Of a stretch of 64,000 bases of DNA, positions 8,302-16,480 are shown piece by piece (the first letter of the stretch is position 1; the number at the start of each line of letters is the position of its first letter). Under the pieces are notes generated by a model. That model had not been told where the DNA came from, did no database searches, and was given only the letters and a program-made list of their open reading frames with translations. Source of the stretch: G963677185 sp963677185 (lineage in GTDB: Bacteria > Bacillota > Syntrophomonadia > Syntrophomonadales > Syntrophomonadaceae); NCBI GenBank assembly GCA_963677185.1, contig OY781889.1, forward strand, positions 2,542,001 through 2,606,000. Direction: 5' to 3'. Position numbers and translations under genes: made by a program.

Positions 8302-9042
8302 ATGCGCATCGATATTTTGACTTTGTTTCCAGCGATGTTCGAATCCCCCTTTTCTCAAAGCATTGTTCATAGAGCAATGGAGCGAGGCCTGGCAGACATT
8401 TGCTGCCACAACATACGCGACTTCGCCGAAGGACGGCATTTGCAAGTGGATGACACCCCATACGGCGGTGGACAGGGCATGGTGATGCAGGTTGACGTAC
8501 TGGCCCGCTGCATTCGCAGCATAGACCGCCTGGAGCAATCACGTTTTATTTACCTTTCTCCACGGGGTAAAACCCTTACCCAGGCAAAAGTGGTTGAACT
8601 GGCCGCATGCGAACAATTGCTGCTGCTCTGCGGGCACTACGAAGGCATTGACGAAAGAGTGCTTTCGATGGTGGATGAGCAGATATCCATCGGTGACTAT
8701 GTTCTAAGCGGTGGTGAAATTCCCGCCATGGTAGTAATTGATGCCGTTGTGCGTGAGCTTCCAGGTGCGCTTGGCAATGCTGGCTCAGCACTGGATGAAT
8801 CGTTCCGGGGTGATGGATTGCTGGAGCATCCCCAGTATACACGACCGGCTGATTTTGAAGGAATGACCGTACCAGACATTTTAATATCGGGCCATCATGA
8901 GAACATTCGCCGCTGGCGGAAAGCGCAGAGCCTGCGCACAACCTTGCTGCAACGGCCCGAATTGCTGTTAGACAGGGAATACGATGCGGAGGAAAAGCAA
9001 TTGCTTTGCGAACTGTTTTTCGGCCCGGTGAAAAAGCGATGA
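8302..9042 (+). CDS. trmD: tRNA (guanine-37-N1)-methyltransferase TrmD
   Basis: A 246-residue SPOUT methyltransferase that modifies G37 next to the anticodon using SAM. The trefoil-knot motifs are readable: YLSPRGKTLTQ, LLLLCGHYEGIDERV, and DYVLSGGEIPAMVVIDAVVR. The ATG at 8302 begins MRIDILTLFP, the family start, with AGGAGAA upstream overlapping the rimM end. A longer frame from 8281 would sit inside rimM. Confidence 0.97.
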   Translation: MRIDILTLFPAMFESPFSQSIVHRAMERGLADICCHNIRDFAEGRHLQVDDTPYGGGQGMVMQVDVLARCIRSIDRLEQSRFIYLSPRGKTLTQAKVVELAACEQLLLLCGHYEGIDERVLSMVDEQISIGDYVLSGGEIPAMVVIDAVVRELPGALGNAGSALDESFRGDGLLEHPQYTRPADFEGMTVPDILISGHHENIRRWRKAQSLRTTLLQRPELLLDREYDAEEKQLLCELFFGPVKKR

Positions 9043-9623
9043 GCAGAACGCCCCGGGTTTACCTGGCTCTTTTGCATTATCCTATATACAATAAGAACAT
9101 GGATGTAATCACCAGCTCGGTTACCAATCTGGATTTGCATGATATTTCCAGGGTGGTACGCACTTATAACCTGGCCGGATACTGCGTGGTGCATCCTTCG
9201 CCCAAACAGCACGAACTGATTGCCCGGATCGTGGGATTCTGGCAGGAAGGCTACGGAGGCAGCTACAATCCAGACCGCCGGGAAGCTTTCGAAAGATTAA
9301 GCCTTTTCCCCAGCATCGAAGAGGCCATTGAACATATCACCGCTGTTGAAGGCCAGCCGCCGGTGACTATATCCACAGATGCCCGGGTTTGTCCCGGCTC
9401 GCTGGATTATTTGCAGGCTCGCCGGCTAATATCAGAGAGTGATCGTCCCTGGCTTATTCTTTTCGGCACTGGCTGGGGAATTGTCCGGGATTTGATTGAT
9501 AGCTGCGATTACGTGCTTACCCCGGTGGCGCCGGGCAGCGACTATAATCACCTTTCGGTCAGGTCCGCTGTTGCCATAATTGTCGATCGCCTGTTTGGAG
9601 AAAACTGGTTCAGAATGCCATAA
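9039..9623 (+). CDS. SAM-dependent RNA methyltransferase (PF09936 type)
   Basis: A 194-residue protein overlapping trmD by 4 bases (ATGA). It starts SRTPRVYLALLHYPIYNKN, has the TNLDLHDISR segment and ends with the knot-like GTGWGIVRDLIDSCDYVL and DYNHLSVRSAVAIIVDRL. This matches the SPOUT-fold RNA methyltransferase family found between trmD and rplS in Clostridia, Thermotoga and related bacteria. Its target nucleotide is not known to me. Confidence 0.85.
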   Translation: MSRTPRVYLALLHYPIYNKNMDVITSSVTNLDLHDISRVVRTYNLAGYCVVHPSPKQHELIARIVGFWQEGYGGSYNPDRREAFERLSLFPSIEEAIEHITAVEGQPPVTISTDARVCPGSLDYLQARRLISESDRPWLILFGTGWGIVRDLIDSCDYVLTPVAPGSDYNHLSVRSAVAIIVDRLFGENWFRMP

Positions 9624-9638
9624 AATCATAAATTGTGT

Positions 9639-9667
9639 TTGAGATTGATGTAATCCTGTGTTATTAT
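9639..9667 (+). promoter_or_regulatory. Sigma-A promoter for rplS
   Basis: TTGAGA, 17-nt spacer, TATTAT. It gives rplS its own promoter inside the cluster. Confidence 0.65.
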
Positions 9668-9730
9668 ATAACAGTTGTTGATTTCTTTTAAAAATTCATA
9701 TATTAATTGAGTATGGAAGGGGGTTATGTT

Positions 9731-10081
9731 ATGCAAGACATTATCACCGGCATTGAAAAGGAATATTATAAAGACGAGCTGCCCAGATTTCAGCCTGGCG
9801 ATACGGTCAAGGTGCACGTAAAGGTTACAGAAGGCGCCCGCACCCGTATCCAGTTGTTCGAAGGCACGGTAATGAAGATTCGCGGTGGAGGATTGGGCTG
9901 CACGTTTACTGTTAGACGTATAAATTACGGAGTTGCGGTAGAACGCACCTTCCCGATGCATTCACCTACGGTCAGCAAAATCGAGGTTACTCGCCGGGGC
10001 AAGGTTCGCCGGGCCCGCTTGTATTATCTGCGCGGCAGGATTGGCAAAAAGGCTCGTGTCAAGGAAAGAGCCCGCCGTTAG
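9731..10081 (+). CDS. rplS: 50S ribosomal protein L19
   Basis: A 116-residue bL19 with the expected FQPGDTVKVHVKV, RTRIQLFEGTVM and SPTVSKIEVTRRGKVRRARLYYLR segments and a basic tail. It lies at the 30S-50S interface. The ATG at 9731 has GGAAGGGGG 7 nt upstream, which favours it over the TTG at 9707. Confidence 0.98.
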   Translation: MQDIITGIEKEYYKDELPRFQPGDTVKVHVKVTEGARTRIQLFEGTVMKIRGGGLGCTFTVRRINYGVAVERTFPMHSPTVSKIEVTRRGKVRRARLYYLRGRIGKKARVKERARR

Positions 10082-10110
10082 TTCGGGTTCCGCAATGGAA
10101 TATGTATTCA

Positions 10111-10143
10111 AAAAGGGATGTCTCTTATGAGCCATCCTTTTTT
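10111..10143 (+). terminator. Terminator after rplS
   Basis: GGATG pairs with CATCC around a 12-nt loop, extended by an A-rich left arm facing a run of seven T. Confidence 0.6.
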
Positions 10144-10182
10144 ATCGTGTATAGTATTATAAGAGTAAATCACTGGTACGAT

Positions 10183-10242
10183 TTTAAATCACGGGGACGG
10201 TTCTGGTGATTTAAATCAGTAGAACCGTCCCCGTGATTTAAA
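10183..10242. repeat. 22-bp perfect inverted repeat, REP/MITE-like
   Basis: The left arm (10183-10204) and right arm (10221-10242) are exact reverse complements with core ACGGGGACGGTTCT. The 16-bp spacer holds a further palindrome (GATTTAAATC, 10208-10217) that repeats the arm ends. From memory, GGGGACGGTTCT palindromes occur as dispersed repeats near REP-associated transposases in many bacteria. No transposase or T-run is adjacent. Confidence 0.85.
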
Positions 10243-10271
10243 CTGTACACGTATTTAAAGAGGAGTAAGGT

Positions 10272-11108
10272 ATGACAATTAACTGGTTTCCCGGACACAT
10301 GGTTAAAGCCCGCCGCGAAATTACCCAGAACCTCAAGCTGGTGGATGTCGTGGTGGTGCTGCTGGATGCCCGGGCGCCGTTTTCCTGCATAAATCCGGAG
10401 CTGGAAAAAATGACCGGCGCTAAAAAAGTAATCTATGTTCTTAACAAGGCCGACCTGGCTGATCCCCAGCATACCAAGGCATATCTGAAGCAAATCAAAC
10501 AACAAGGCCGAACCGCCCTGGCCGCCAGTTCAACCCAATCCAAAGGCGTGCATGAGTGTGTTGAAGCCGTGCAGGCCGCATTCAAGGAACGGCAGCAGGC
10601 ATTTGTAAAAAAGGGACGCCGTCCCCGGGCGGTGCGCCTCATGGTGGCAGGACTTCCTAATGTTGGCAAATCCAGCTTTCTTAATAGCATTGCCGGCCGG
10701 AATATTGCGATCACCGGTCCCCAGCCCGGAGTAACCAGGGGCAAACAGTGGATTCGCATTCGCGAAGATGTCGAGATGCTGGACACTCCGGGCATCATGT
10801 GGCCCAGCGTGGAAAGCGCCGAACAGGGCTTAAAACTGGCTCTGCTGGCCATTGTGGGTGAAAATGCATATGATATGGAAACAGTTGCCCTGTACCTGGT
10901 CAAGGCGCTGCGGCTGCAGGAAAAGGACAACATCCTCGATAAGTACAAGGTCAGGGATGTTGACGGCGGGGAGCTCGAAGTGCTGCAGGCTTTGGCCTCA
11001 CGGCGCGGTCATTTGCAAAAAGGCGGAGCACCCGATGTCGCCAAGACCAGCCAGGTCCTGGTCCAGGACTTTCGCAGCGGCAAAGCCGGGCGAATTAGCC
11101 TGGACTGA
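10272..11108 (+). CDS. rbgA: Ribosome biogenesis GTPase RbgA (YlqF)
   Basis: A 278-residue circularly permuted GTPase needed for late 50S assembly. It opens INWFPGHMVKARREI, then carries G4 (NKAD), followed by G1 (GLPNVGKSSF) and G3 (DTPG), which is the permuted order. A C-terminal RNA-binding helical domain follows. GAGGAGTAAGG precedes the ATG. The rbgA-rnhB-ylqG-ylqH order matches B. subtilis. Confidence 0.96.
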   Translation: MTINWFPGHMVKARREITQNLKLVDVVVVLLDARAPFSCINPELEKMTGAKKVIYVLNKADLADPQHTKAYLKQIKQQGRTALAASSTQSKGVHECVEAVQAAFKERQQAFVKKGRRPRAVRLMVAGLPNVGKSSFLNSIAGRNIAITGPQPGVTRGKQWIRIREDVEMLDTPGIMWPSVESAEQGLKLALLAIVGENAYDMETVALYLVKALRLQEKDNILDKYKVRDVDGGELEVLQALASRRGHLQKGGAPDVAKTSQVLVQDFRSGKAGRISLD

Positions 11109-11229
11109 TCGTTTTTCTATCCGTTAAAGCGAACCGAATCACTTATTCAACATTCAAATTGGGCCGAAGGCAAGGCTGACTGGCACGGAGTGTAATTGAA
11201 AACGGAAATTATTATGGAGCGGTGCAAAT

Positions 11230-11886
11230 ATGAGCAGGATAAGAGATAAAGACATTGCCAGGTTCAATGAACTGCAAAATTTTGACCGCCAGTTTTATCC
11301 AGATGAAAGCCTGCTGCTTGCCGGTGTTGACGAAGCTGGCCGGGGATGTCTGGCCGGACCGGTAGCGGCCGCGGCCGTCATTCTTCCTTTCGACGCCTTT
11401 GTACCGGGAGTGGATGACTCCAAGGTCATCTCGGAAAAAAAACGCTTCCATCTGGCCGGGCAGATAAAAAACCAGGCTCTGGCCTGGTCGGTATCAATAG
11501 TATCCAACGAATACATAGACCGTTTCAACATACTTAACGCTTCAAAGGCCGCGATGAGCGCAGCGGTAAAATCTCTTACCCATAAACCCGGACTGGTTCT
11601 AATCGATGCACTGCATTTGGACGATATAGATATTGAGCAAAGGTCTCTTATTAAAGGAGATGCAAATAGCCTGGCGATTGCCTGTGCATCCATACTGGCT
11701 AAAACCGAACGGGATCTGATCATGGCCAGCTATGATCGTTTGTTCCCGGACTTTGGCTTTTCACGCCACAAGGGTTATGGAACCAGGCAGCATATGGATG
11801 CGCTACGCACTGCCGGAGGCTGCTCCATACACAGACGGACGTTCGAGCCTCTGAAATCATGGATGGACGGAGGGGATGATATGTGA
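11230..11886 (+). CDS. rnhB: Ribonuclease HII
   Basis: A 218-residue enzyme that removes ribonucleotides from DNA-RNA hybrids. The catalytic DEAGRG motif is at about residues 35-40, with the following acidic sites in DDSK, LIDALHL and KGDANSLAIACASILAK. The length is standard. The end overlaps the next gene by 4 bases (GTGA). Weak GGAGCGG site before the ATG. Confidence 0.97.
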   Translation: MSRIRDKDIARFNELQNFDRQFYPDESLLLAGVDEAGRGCLAGPVAAAAVILPFDAFVPGVDDSKVISEKKRFHLAGQIKNQALAWSVSIVSNEYIDRFNILNASKAAMSAAVKSLTHKPGLVLIDALHLDDIDIEQRSLIKGDANSLAIACASILAKTERDLIMASYDRLFPDFGFSRHKGYGTRQHMDALRTAGGCSIHRRTFEPLKSWMDGGDDM

Positions 11887-13964
11887 ATACCGGCCAAATA
11901 TCCTTTGACAGCAAAGCCGTTCTAAATATCAGTTCGATCAAAGGTGGCGATGTAAACCTGGCCAGGGGCGAGGTTGTTAGCGGTGTGGTCAAACAGGTCA
12001 ACGAAAACGGCTTGATTGTCATCAATATAAAAGGTAAAAACATTGAGGCTGTTAGCGAAGTGCCGGTTCAGGAAGGCCAGAAGCTCTATCTTAGCGTGGA
12101 CGATGTCCGGGGCGGCAAGACCTACCTTAAGGTCATGACCCCCGAGCTTATGGAAAAGATGGAATCCGGCAACATCCAGGCCAATCTCCGCAATATGAAC
12201 GTGGTGGCCAATGACGCATCAGTTCAGATGGCCCGCAAGCTTATCCAGTATCAGCTGCCGGTCACCGAAAAGAACCTTAACGAACTGTCCCGCATGGTTA
12301 ATATCCTGGGCGGCCGCAATGCGCAGAATATGGAGATAGCTGCCTTTGCCATGTCCAGAGGAATACCAGCCACGGCGGAAAACATGCAGGCACTGAAACT
12401 GTTTATTACTCAGAAGAGCGACAGCCAGCTGAGTTTTCTGCAAATATCATCAGCGCTGGCGGACCAGCTGGAAGCGGCCGCCGAAACGCTGGGGCGAGCC
12501 ACCACTACGGCTTCCGGTCCGGCAACCACCGGCAGCGCAACTGGAACAGTGTCAGGCATGGTTCAGGAGCCTGTAAGTACTGCACCCGGTACAGCAACTG
12601 GAACGGGCGCGCAGCCCGGTGTGCCAGTCGGGTCAACAGGCCCTGGTGGAACCGGAACCCTGCCTGGAACGGCGGCGAGTGTTGAAGGCGGAACCTCTGC
12701 TTCCGTTACTACCCAGTCCCAGACTGCCAGTTCCGCCTCGCCAGGTACTGCAACCCAGCCGGTTACGGCGGGTTCATCCACAATAAATGCCGCTGCCACA
12801 CCGGCCGGCGAGCTGAATACACCGGCTGGACCGGTGTCAGGCAATGCTGAAGAGGCCAGTGCAGCAGCGGGCCGTTCAACGACAGGCCTGCCCGGCAGCA
12901 CTGCTTCTGCGAGCGGGCCGGGCAGTGCGGCAACAGCGGCGACAGCAGCAGCAACGACAACGGCGACAGCAGCAGCGGCGGCTGGCGACGGAGCAGTTCC
13001 GGCCCCCGTTCCGGGATCGGTTGCAGCAGGCTCCGTCGCGGCCCCTGCGGGGCAAGCTGCGGTTGCAACCCTGCCCGGAGCTTTGGCCGCCGGCACCAGC
13101 CCGGAGACTGAAGCCGGCCCTGCTGTGACCGGGCAGCCCGGGGTTCCCGCAGCAGCCGCCGAAGAAGCGACTGCGTCGCCTGCCCAGCGCAGCGGCAGCG
13201 AAAGCGCACCAGCGGCATCGACCGGGGCAGCTGCTGGACAATCAGCCTTGCTGGATTCAGGTTCTGCCACGAAAACCAGCCGTTTGCTAGTCGATATGTT
13301 CAGGGTATTGAATGATGGGGCTTCGCTCAAGCTGGACAGTACTTCCTCCCAGATTGCCAGCGACCTGCAAAATCGTATTCTTGGAGAAAAAGACCTTATC
13401 AAGGGGCTGATGCTTCTCAAGCAAATGATCGGCAACGATGACGGAACAATTCGCACCGGCCTTATTCAAGACGTGTTTAAAGGAACAGAAAAGCTGGAAA
13501 GCGATCTCAGCGGCCAGCGCCTCTTTAATTTTGCCAGCCGGGCGGGTAGCGATATTAATGCCAGTGTATATTATTTTTCCATTCCTGTTAAATACGATGA
13601 TGAATATCGTATGATGCAGCTCAAGCTCAGCGGGGAAGGTAGCCGCAAGGGCTTTCAGGACCCCGAGCACTTGACGGTTGCCGTGTCTCTCGACACTCAA
13701 AATATGGGAATAGTTATCTATCACCTGGACTGGTACAAGAAAGGTGATATAATAATTCAAGGCCTGGTTCAAAGTCAGGATGCAGCGGATCATATGAACA
13801 GTGAAATGCGGCGTCTGGTTGGCATTCTGACCGAAATGGGTTACAATGTAAGCAGCATGGGTGTTAAGGTCAGCAAGGTAGCAGAAGAGGCTGAAGATCT
13901 TAAACCCCGGCTGGTGGAAACGGAAGAAACAGTCAGGCCTTTTGGCATTGACGTTAAAGTCTAG
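11883..13964 (+). CDS. YlqG-position protein with FliK-like C-terminal domain and long low-complexity linker
   Basis: A 693-residue protein starting at a GTG that overlaps the rnhB stop. Residues 1-200 form a structured N-terminal part. About 205-465 is a linker almost wholly of Ala, Gly, Thr, Ser, Pro and Val (bases ~12500-13265). The last ~200 residues resemble the flagellar hook-length control (FliK) C-terminal domain: predicted beta strands in YYFSIPVKYDDEYRMMQLKL, LTVAVSLDTQNMGIVIYHL and GDIIIQGLVQS, then a helix and a YNVSSMGVKV strand. The rnhB-FliK-like-FlhB-like order matches ylqG-ylqH in B. subtilis. Its role outside flagella is unknown. The linker repeats create spurious open frames on both strands. 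Confidence 0.75.
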   Translation: MNTGQISFDSKAVLNISSIKGGDVNLARGEVVSGVVKQVNENGLIVINIKGKNIEAVSEVPVQEGQKLYLSVDDVRGGKTYLKVMTPELMEKMESGNIQANLRNMNVVANDASVQMARKLIQYQLPVTEKNLNELSRMVNILGGRNAQNMEIAAFAMSRGIPATAENMQALKLFITQKSDSQLSFLQISSALADQLEAAAETLGRATTTASGPATTGSATGTVSGMVQEPVSTAPGTATGTGAQPGVPVGSTGPGGTGTLPGTAASVEGGTSASVTTQSQTASSASPGTATQPVTAGSSTINAAATPAGELNTPAGPVSGNAEEASAAAGRSTTGLPGSTASASGPGSAATAATAAATTTATAAAAAGDGAVPAPVPGSVAAGSVAAPAGQAAVATLPGALAAGTSPETEAGPAVTGQPGVPAAAAEEATASPAQRSGSESAPAASTGAAAGQSALLDSGSATKTSRLLVDMFRVLNDGASLKLDSTSSQIASDLQNRILGEKDLIKGLMLLKQMIGNDDGTIRTGLIQDVFKGTEKLESDLSGQRLFNFASRAGSDINASVYYFSIPVKYDDEYRMMQLKLSGEGSRKGFQDPEHLTVAVSLDTQNMGIVIYHLDWYKKGDIIIQGLVQSQDAADHMNSEMRRLVGILTEMGYNVSSMGVKVSKVAEEAEDLKPRLVETEETVRPFGIDVKV

Positions 13965-13976
13965 GAGGCCGGGACA

Positions 13977-14255
13977 CTGGAAGAGCGGTTAAAACGCAAG
14001 AAAGCCATAGCACTCCGCTATGATGAGGAGAAAAACGCCGCACCTATGGTAGTGGCCAAGGGTAAGGGAGTTCTGGCCGAGCGAATCGAACAGATCGCCT
14101 CCGAATTTGGCATACCCATAAAGGAAGACCAGGTGCTGGCAGATTACTTGATGGCCCTGGACCTGTACGAGGAGATTCCTCCTGAACTATACAAAGTCGT
14201 GGCTGAGGTGCTGGCCTATATTTACAGTATGGACCGTAAGAAGGGCATGATGTAG
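13977..14255 (+). CDS. FlhB C-terminal-domain-like protein (YlqH), apparent CTG start
   Basis: A 92-residue stand-alone version of the cytoplasmic FlhB/EscU domain. KKAIALRYDEEKNAAPMVVAK corresponds to the FlhB region after its NPTH autocleavage site, and GIPIKEDQVLADYL matches the following substrate-specificity segment. The frame is open only from 13965 and holds no ATG, GTG or TTG before the ATG at 14046, which would delete 23 conserved residues. AGGAGG at 13963-13968 sits 8 nt before a CTG at 13977, the best start. The length then equals that of B. subtilis YlqH (about 93). Confidence 0.8.
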   Translation: MEERLKRKKAIALRYDEEKNAAPMVVAKGKGVLAERIEQIASEFGIPIKEDQVLADYLMALDLYEEIPPELYKVVAEVLAYIYSMDRKKGMM

Positions 14256-14256
14256 C

Positions 14257-14619
14257 ATGAGCCTTAATACCAGCCAGGCCAGGGGAGCAATGGCGGAAAA
14301 CCTGGCAGCCTCTTATTTGCAAAGCCTGGGTTATAATGTGCTGGCGCGAAACTATCGCAGCCGCCGGGGAGAACTGGATCTCGTCTGCTTAAATGACGGG
14401 ATTCTTATTTTTGTGGAGGTCAAAGCCCGGTGGAGCGTTTCTTTCGGCAGCGGTTCCGAAGCCGTAACCTCCCGTAAAATGCAAAAAATCCGTCACATGG
14501 CACTTGAATACCTGGACCAGCACCCGGTGAGGCACCGGGAAATAAGATTTGACGTCATCAGCGTCCTGTGGCATGATGGAGAGCGGCAAAGTCTTGATCA
14601 TATACAGGCCGCATTTTAA
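14257..14619 (+). CDS. YraN/UPF0102 family nuclease-fold protein
   Basis: A 120-residue protein with the restriction-endonuclease-like pattern: GAMAENLAASYLQSLGY, NYRSRRGELDLV, FVEVKAR, then SRKMQKI. The E-x-D and E-V-K residues resemble a PD-(D/E)XK active site. Its biological role is unclear. It begins 1 bp after the YlqH stop codon, so they are probably translated together. Confidence 0.92.
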   Translation: MSLNTSQARGAMAENLAASYLQSLGYNVLARNYRSRRGELDLVCLNDGILIFVEVKARWSVSFGSGSEAVTSRKMQKIRHMALEYLDQHPVRHREIRFDVISVLWHDGERQSLDHIQAAF

Positions 14620-14658
14620 CTCTGGATTATTAATTCTTTATAAGCAGGAGGCAGAACA

Positions 14659-15474
14659 GTGCTGATTTACGGAAAAGAGATCCGCGAAAAAATCAAGAAC
14701 GAGATCGCCCGGGCAGCAGAGCAGCAGCCCATGACCCTGGCCGTAATAGTAGTTGGTCAAGAGAAGGCTTCCCAGTCATATGTTAATTCCATTGTACGCT
14801 TTGGTGAAGAAGCTGGAGTAAAGGTGGATAAAGTGGAACTGAATGCAAATATCACCGAGGACAGCCTTATTGCTTGTATCAACGAATACAACCACAATGA
14901 ACTGGTGGATGGAATAATGCTGCAGACCCCCCTGCCGGAAGGTATTAATACCGAACGAGTCATCGATGCCATTGCATTTACCAAGGATGTCGAAGGGCTG
15001 CATAATACCAATCTGGGCATGCTGGCCGCTAAAAAGGCTTCGGTTGCTCCAGCCACTCCCAAGGCGGTGATGCGCATCTTAAAAGAGCACGATATCATCC
15101 TGGAAGGCAAAAAAGTCTGTATTATCGGCCGCAGCACCGTAGTTGGATTGCCTCTGGCCTTGATGATGATTCATGCCAGCGCCACTGTGACTGTGTGCCA
15201 TTCAAAAACCGCCCGGCTGGCTGATGAAATTCGTTCAGCGGACATTGTCGTAGCCGCGATGGGCAGGATCAATTTTGTTACTGCGGATATGATCGGCTCG
15301 GAACAGGTTATAATTGACGTAGGCACTAATTTCGACTCCAGCGGAAAAATGTTTGGCGACATCAGCCCTGAAGCCAAGGAAAAGGCAGCTGTAGCCAGTG
15401 CCGTTCCCGGCGGAGTAGGCCTGATCACGGTGGCGGAATTATTCGATAACCTCCGCATTCTCAAAGCACAGTAA
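14659..15474 (+). CDS. folD: FolD-like methylene-THF dehydrogenase lacking the cyclohydrolase lysine
   Basis: A 271-residue protein with the FolD fold: SQSYVNS (39-44), DGIMLQTPLP with Gln89, TKDVEGLH with Asp110, the NAD(P)-binding GRSTVVGLPLA, and PGGVGLIT near the end. FolD interconverts methylene-, methenyl- and formyl-THF. The catalytic lysine of the YVxxK motif (Lys54 in E. coli) is Ile45 here. PCTP has become PATP and PGGVGPMT has become PGGVGLIT. Dehydrogenase activity may remain; loss of cyclohydrolase activity is an inference. The GTG at 14659 has AGGAGG upstream. Confidence 0.85.
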   Translation: MLIYGKEIREKIKNEIARAAEQQPMTLAVIVVGQEKASQSYVNSIVRFGEEAGVKVDKVELNANITEDSLIACINEYNHNELVDGIMLQTPLPEGINTERVIDAIAFTKDVEGLHNTNLGMLAAKKASVAPATPKAVMRILKEHDIILEGKKVCIIGRSTVVGLPLALMMIHASATVTVCHSKTARLADEIRSADIVVAAMGRINFVTADMIGSEQVIIDVGTNFDSSGKMFGDISPEAKEKAAVASAVPGGVGLITVAELFDNLRILKAQ

Positions 15475-15614
15475 TTTCAAGGCTTTTTTTCGCAAATTGA
15501 TTGGAGTATAATCATCGCAGGATGCTCCGGGATTAATTTATGTCATCCCGGATTCGAGTTTAATGTGTATAATCACTGTGTTATAATAAAAAACTCTTAG
15601 ATGAGGAAAATAAT

Positions 15615-15902
15615 ATGGAACTGCAAAAGTTAGAAAATTTCAGACTGATCGATCGCAACAAAGCCGGCGCTAATGCGACTGTTTGCCGGGACGACACGAT
15701 CGCAACGGCCGAATATATTTTTTACCTGCAAGCAAATGATTGCTTGAGCATTCGCCTGGGACGCCATGACAGCCAGATTAGCACCCAGGATCACGAAGCG
15801 TTTTTAATACAGGAACAAAGAAACATCCGTCATATGGTAAAACCGGATGTTATTCGCGTCAGGCAGGAAGCACGCGCCCGGATCTCTGAAAACAACGTTT
15901 AA
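15615..15902 (+). CDS. Small protein of unknown function
   Basis: A 95-residue soluble protein that I do not recognise. It is mixed charged, with a Gln/His-rich second half (EAFLIQEQRNIRHMVKPDV) and no membrane segment. Only GAGGAAAA precedes the ATG. TATAAT-like boxes lie at 15568 and 15582 but without good -35 partners. The next gene starts 55 bp downstream, so the two may be linked. Codon use resembles the neighbours, so it is probably a real gene. Confidence 0.6.
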   Translation: MELQKLENFRLIDRNKAGANATVCRDDTIATAEYIFYLQANDCLSIRLGRHDSQISTQDHEAFLIQEQRNIRHMVKPDVIRVRQEARARISENNV

Positions 15903-15957
15903 TCAAACGTTTAAATACAGCCTTGCAGGACTGAATTTAACGAATGGGGTGATATCT

Positions 15958-16356
15958 ATGAAAAACAGATGGAGCAAAGAAAACCCGGTTAGCCTGTCGG
16001 AACTGCTCAAAATTACGCCTGTGGCCAACGAAATCCTCTGCCTGTCAGAAGAATTCGGGGTCAGTGTAAGCGAGCTGCTTTGGACCGTCTACCAGATCGT
16101 TGAAAACCTTCAGGATAGCGAGGATTTTCATCCAGAAAACTTTTTCGACGCTTTTTCCGATTTGGATGATGAAGAAGAGGGCGATAGCCTGGAAATGCTC
16201 CAGGCCGCAATGAAAGACAGTAACAAATACCTGGTGAGTTTTGACATTGTGGGCGGGGAAAAGCTTCCCCAGGTGTCCCTAAAAGTCGGACTTAACAACA
16301 AGGATGATATGAGTTTTCTTCTGGATATGATTAATGAAATGATCGAAAAAATCTAG
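15958..16356 (+). CDS. Acidic protein of unknown function
   Basis: A 132-residue protein with no recognised family. A helical N-terminal part (SLSELLKITPVANEILCLS) is followed by an acidic stretch with SDLDDEEEGDSLEM (about residues 64-77), then a compact C-terminal part. The ATG at 15958 has GGGGTGAT 7 nt upstream; a longer frame from 15847 overlaps the previous gene and has no such site. A terminator follows directly. Confidence 0.7.
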   Translation: MKNRWSKENPVSLSELLKITPVANEILCLSEEFGVSVSELLWTVYQIVENLQDSEDFHPENFFDAFSDLDDEEEGDSLEMLQAAMKDSNKYLVSFDIVGGEKLPQVSLKVGLNNKDDMSFLLDMINEMIEKI

Positions 16357-16362
16357 CTTCAT

Positions 16363-16386
16363 AAGGCCCGACAGGGCCTTTTTTTA
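16363..16386 (+). terminator. Intrinsic terminator
   Basis: AAGGCCC pairs with GGGCCTT around a 4-nt loop, followed by a T-run. It closes the folD-downstream unit. Confidence 0.88.
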
Positions 16387-16480
16387 TTTTTCCCATTTGC
16401 TCCATACTCATTCAAAATACTAACCATCGAATTCGCAGAGTGATTTTATCAAATCATCAATATGACAGGAGTGGATATTC

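Noticed and set aside
12563..13456. Long minus-strand open frames within the Ala/Gly/Thr/Ser-rich linker
   Set aside because: They arise from GC-rich codon bias of the real + strand linker; their residues are low complexity and no start signal is present.
15527..15551. Terminator after folD (CCGGGAT/ATCCCGG hairpin)
   Set aside because: The 7-bp stem has an 11-nt loop and is not followed by a T-run; termination is uncertain.
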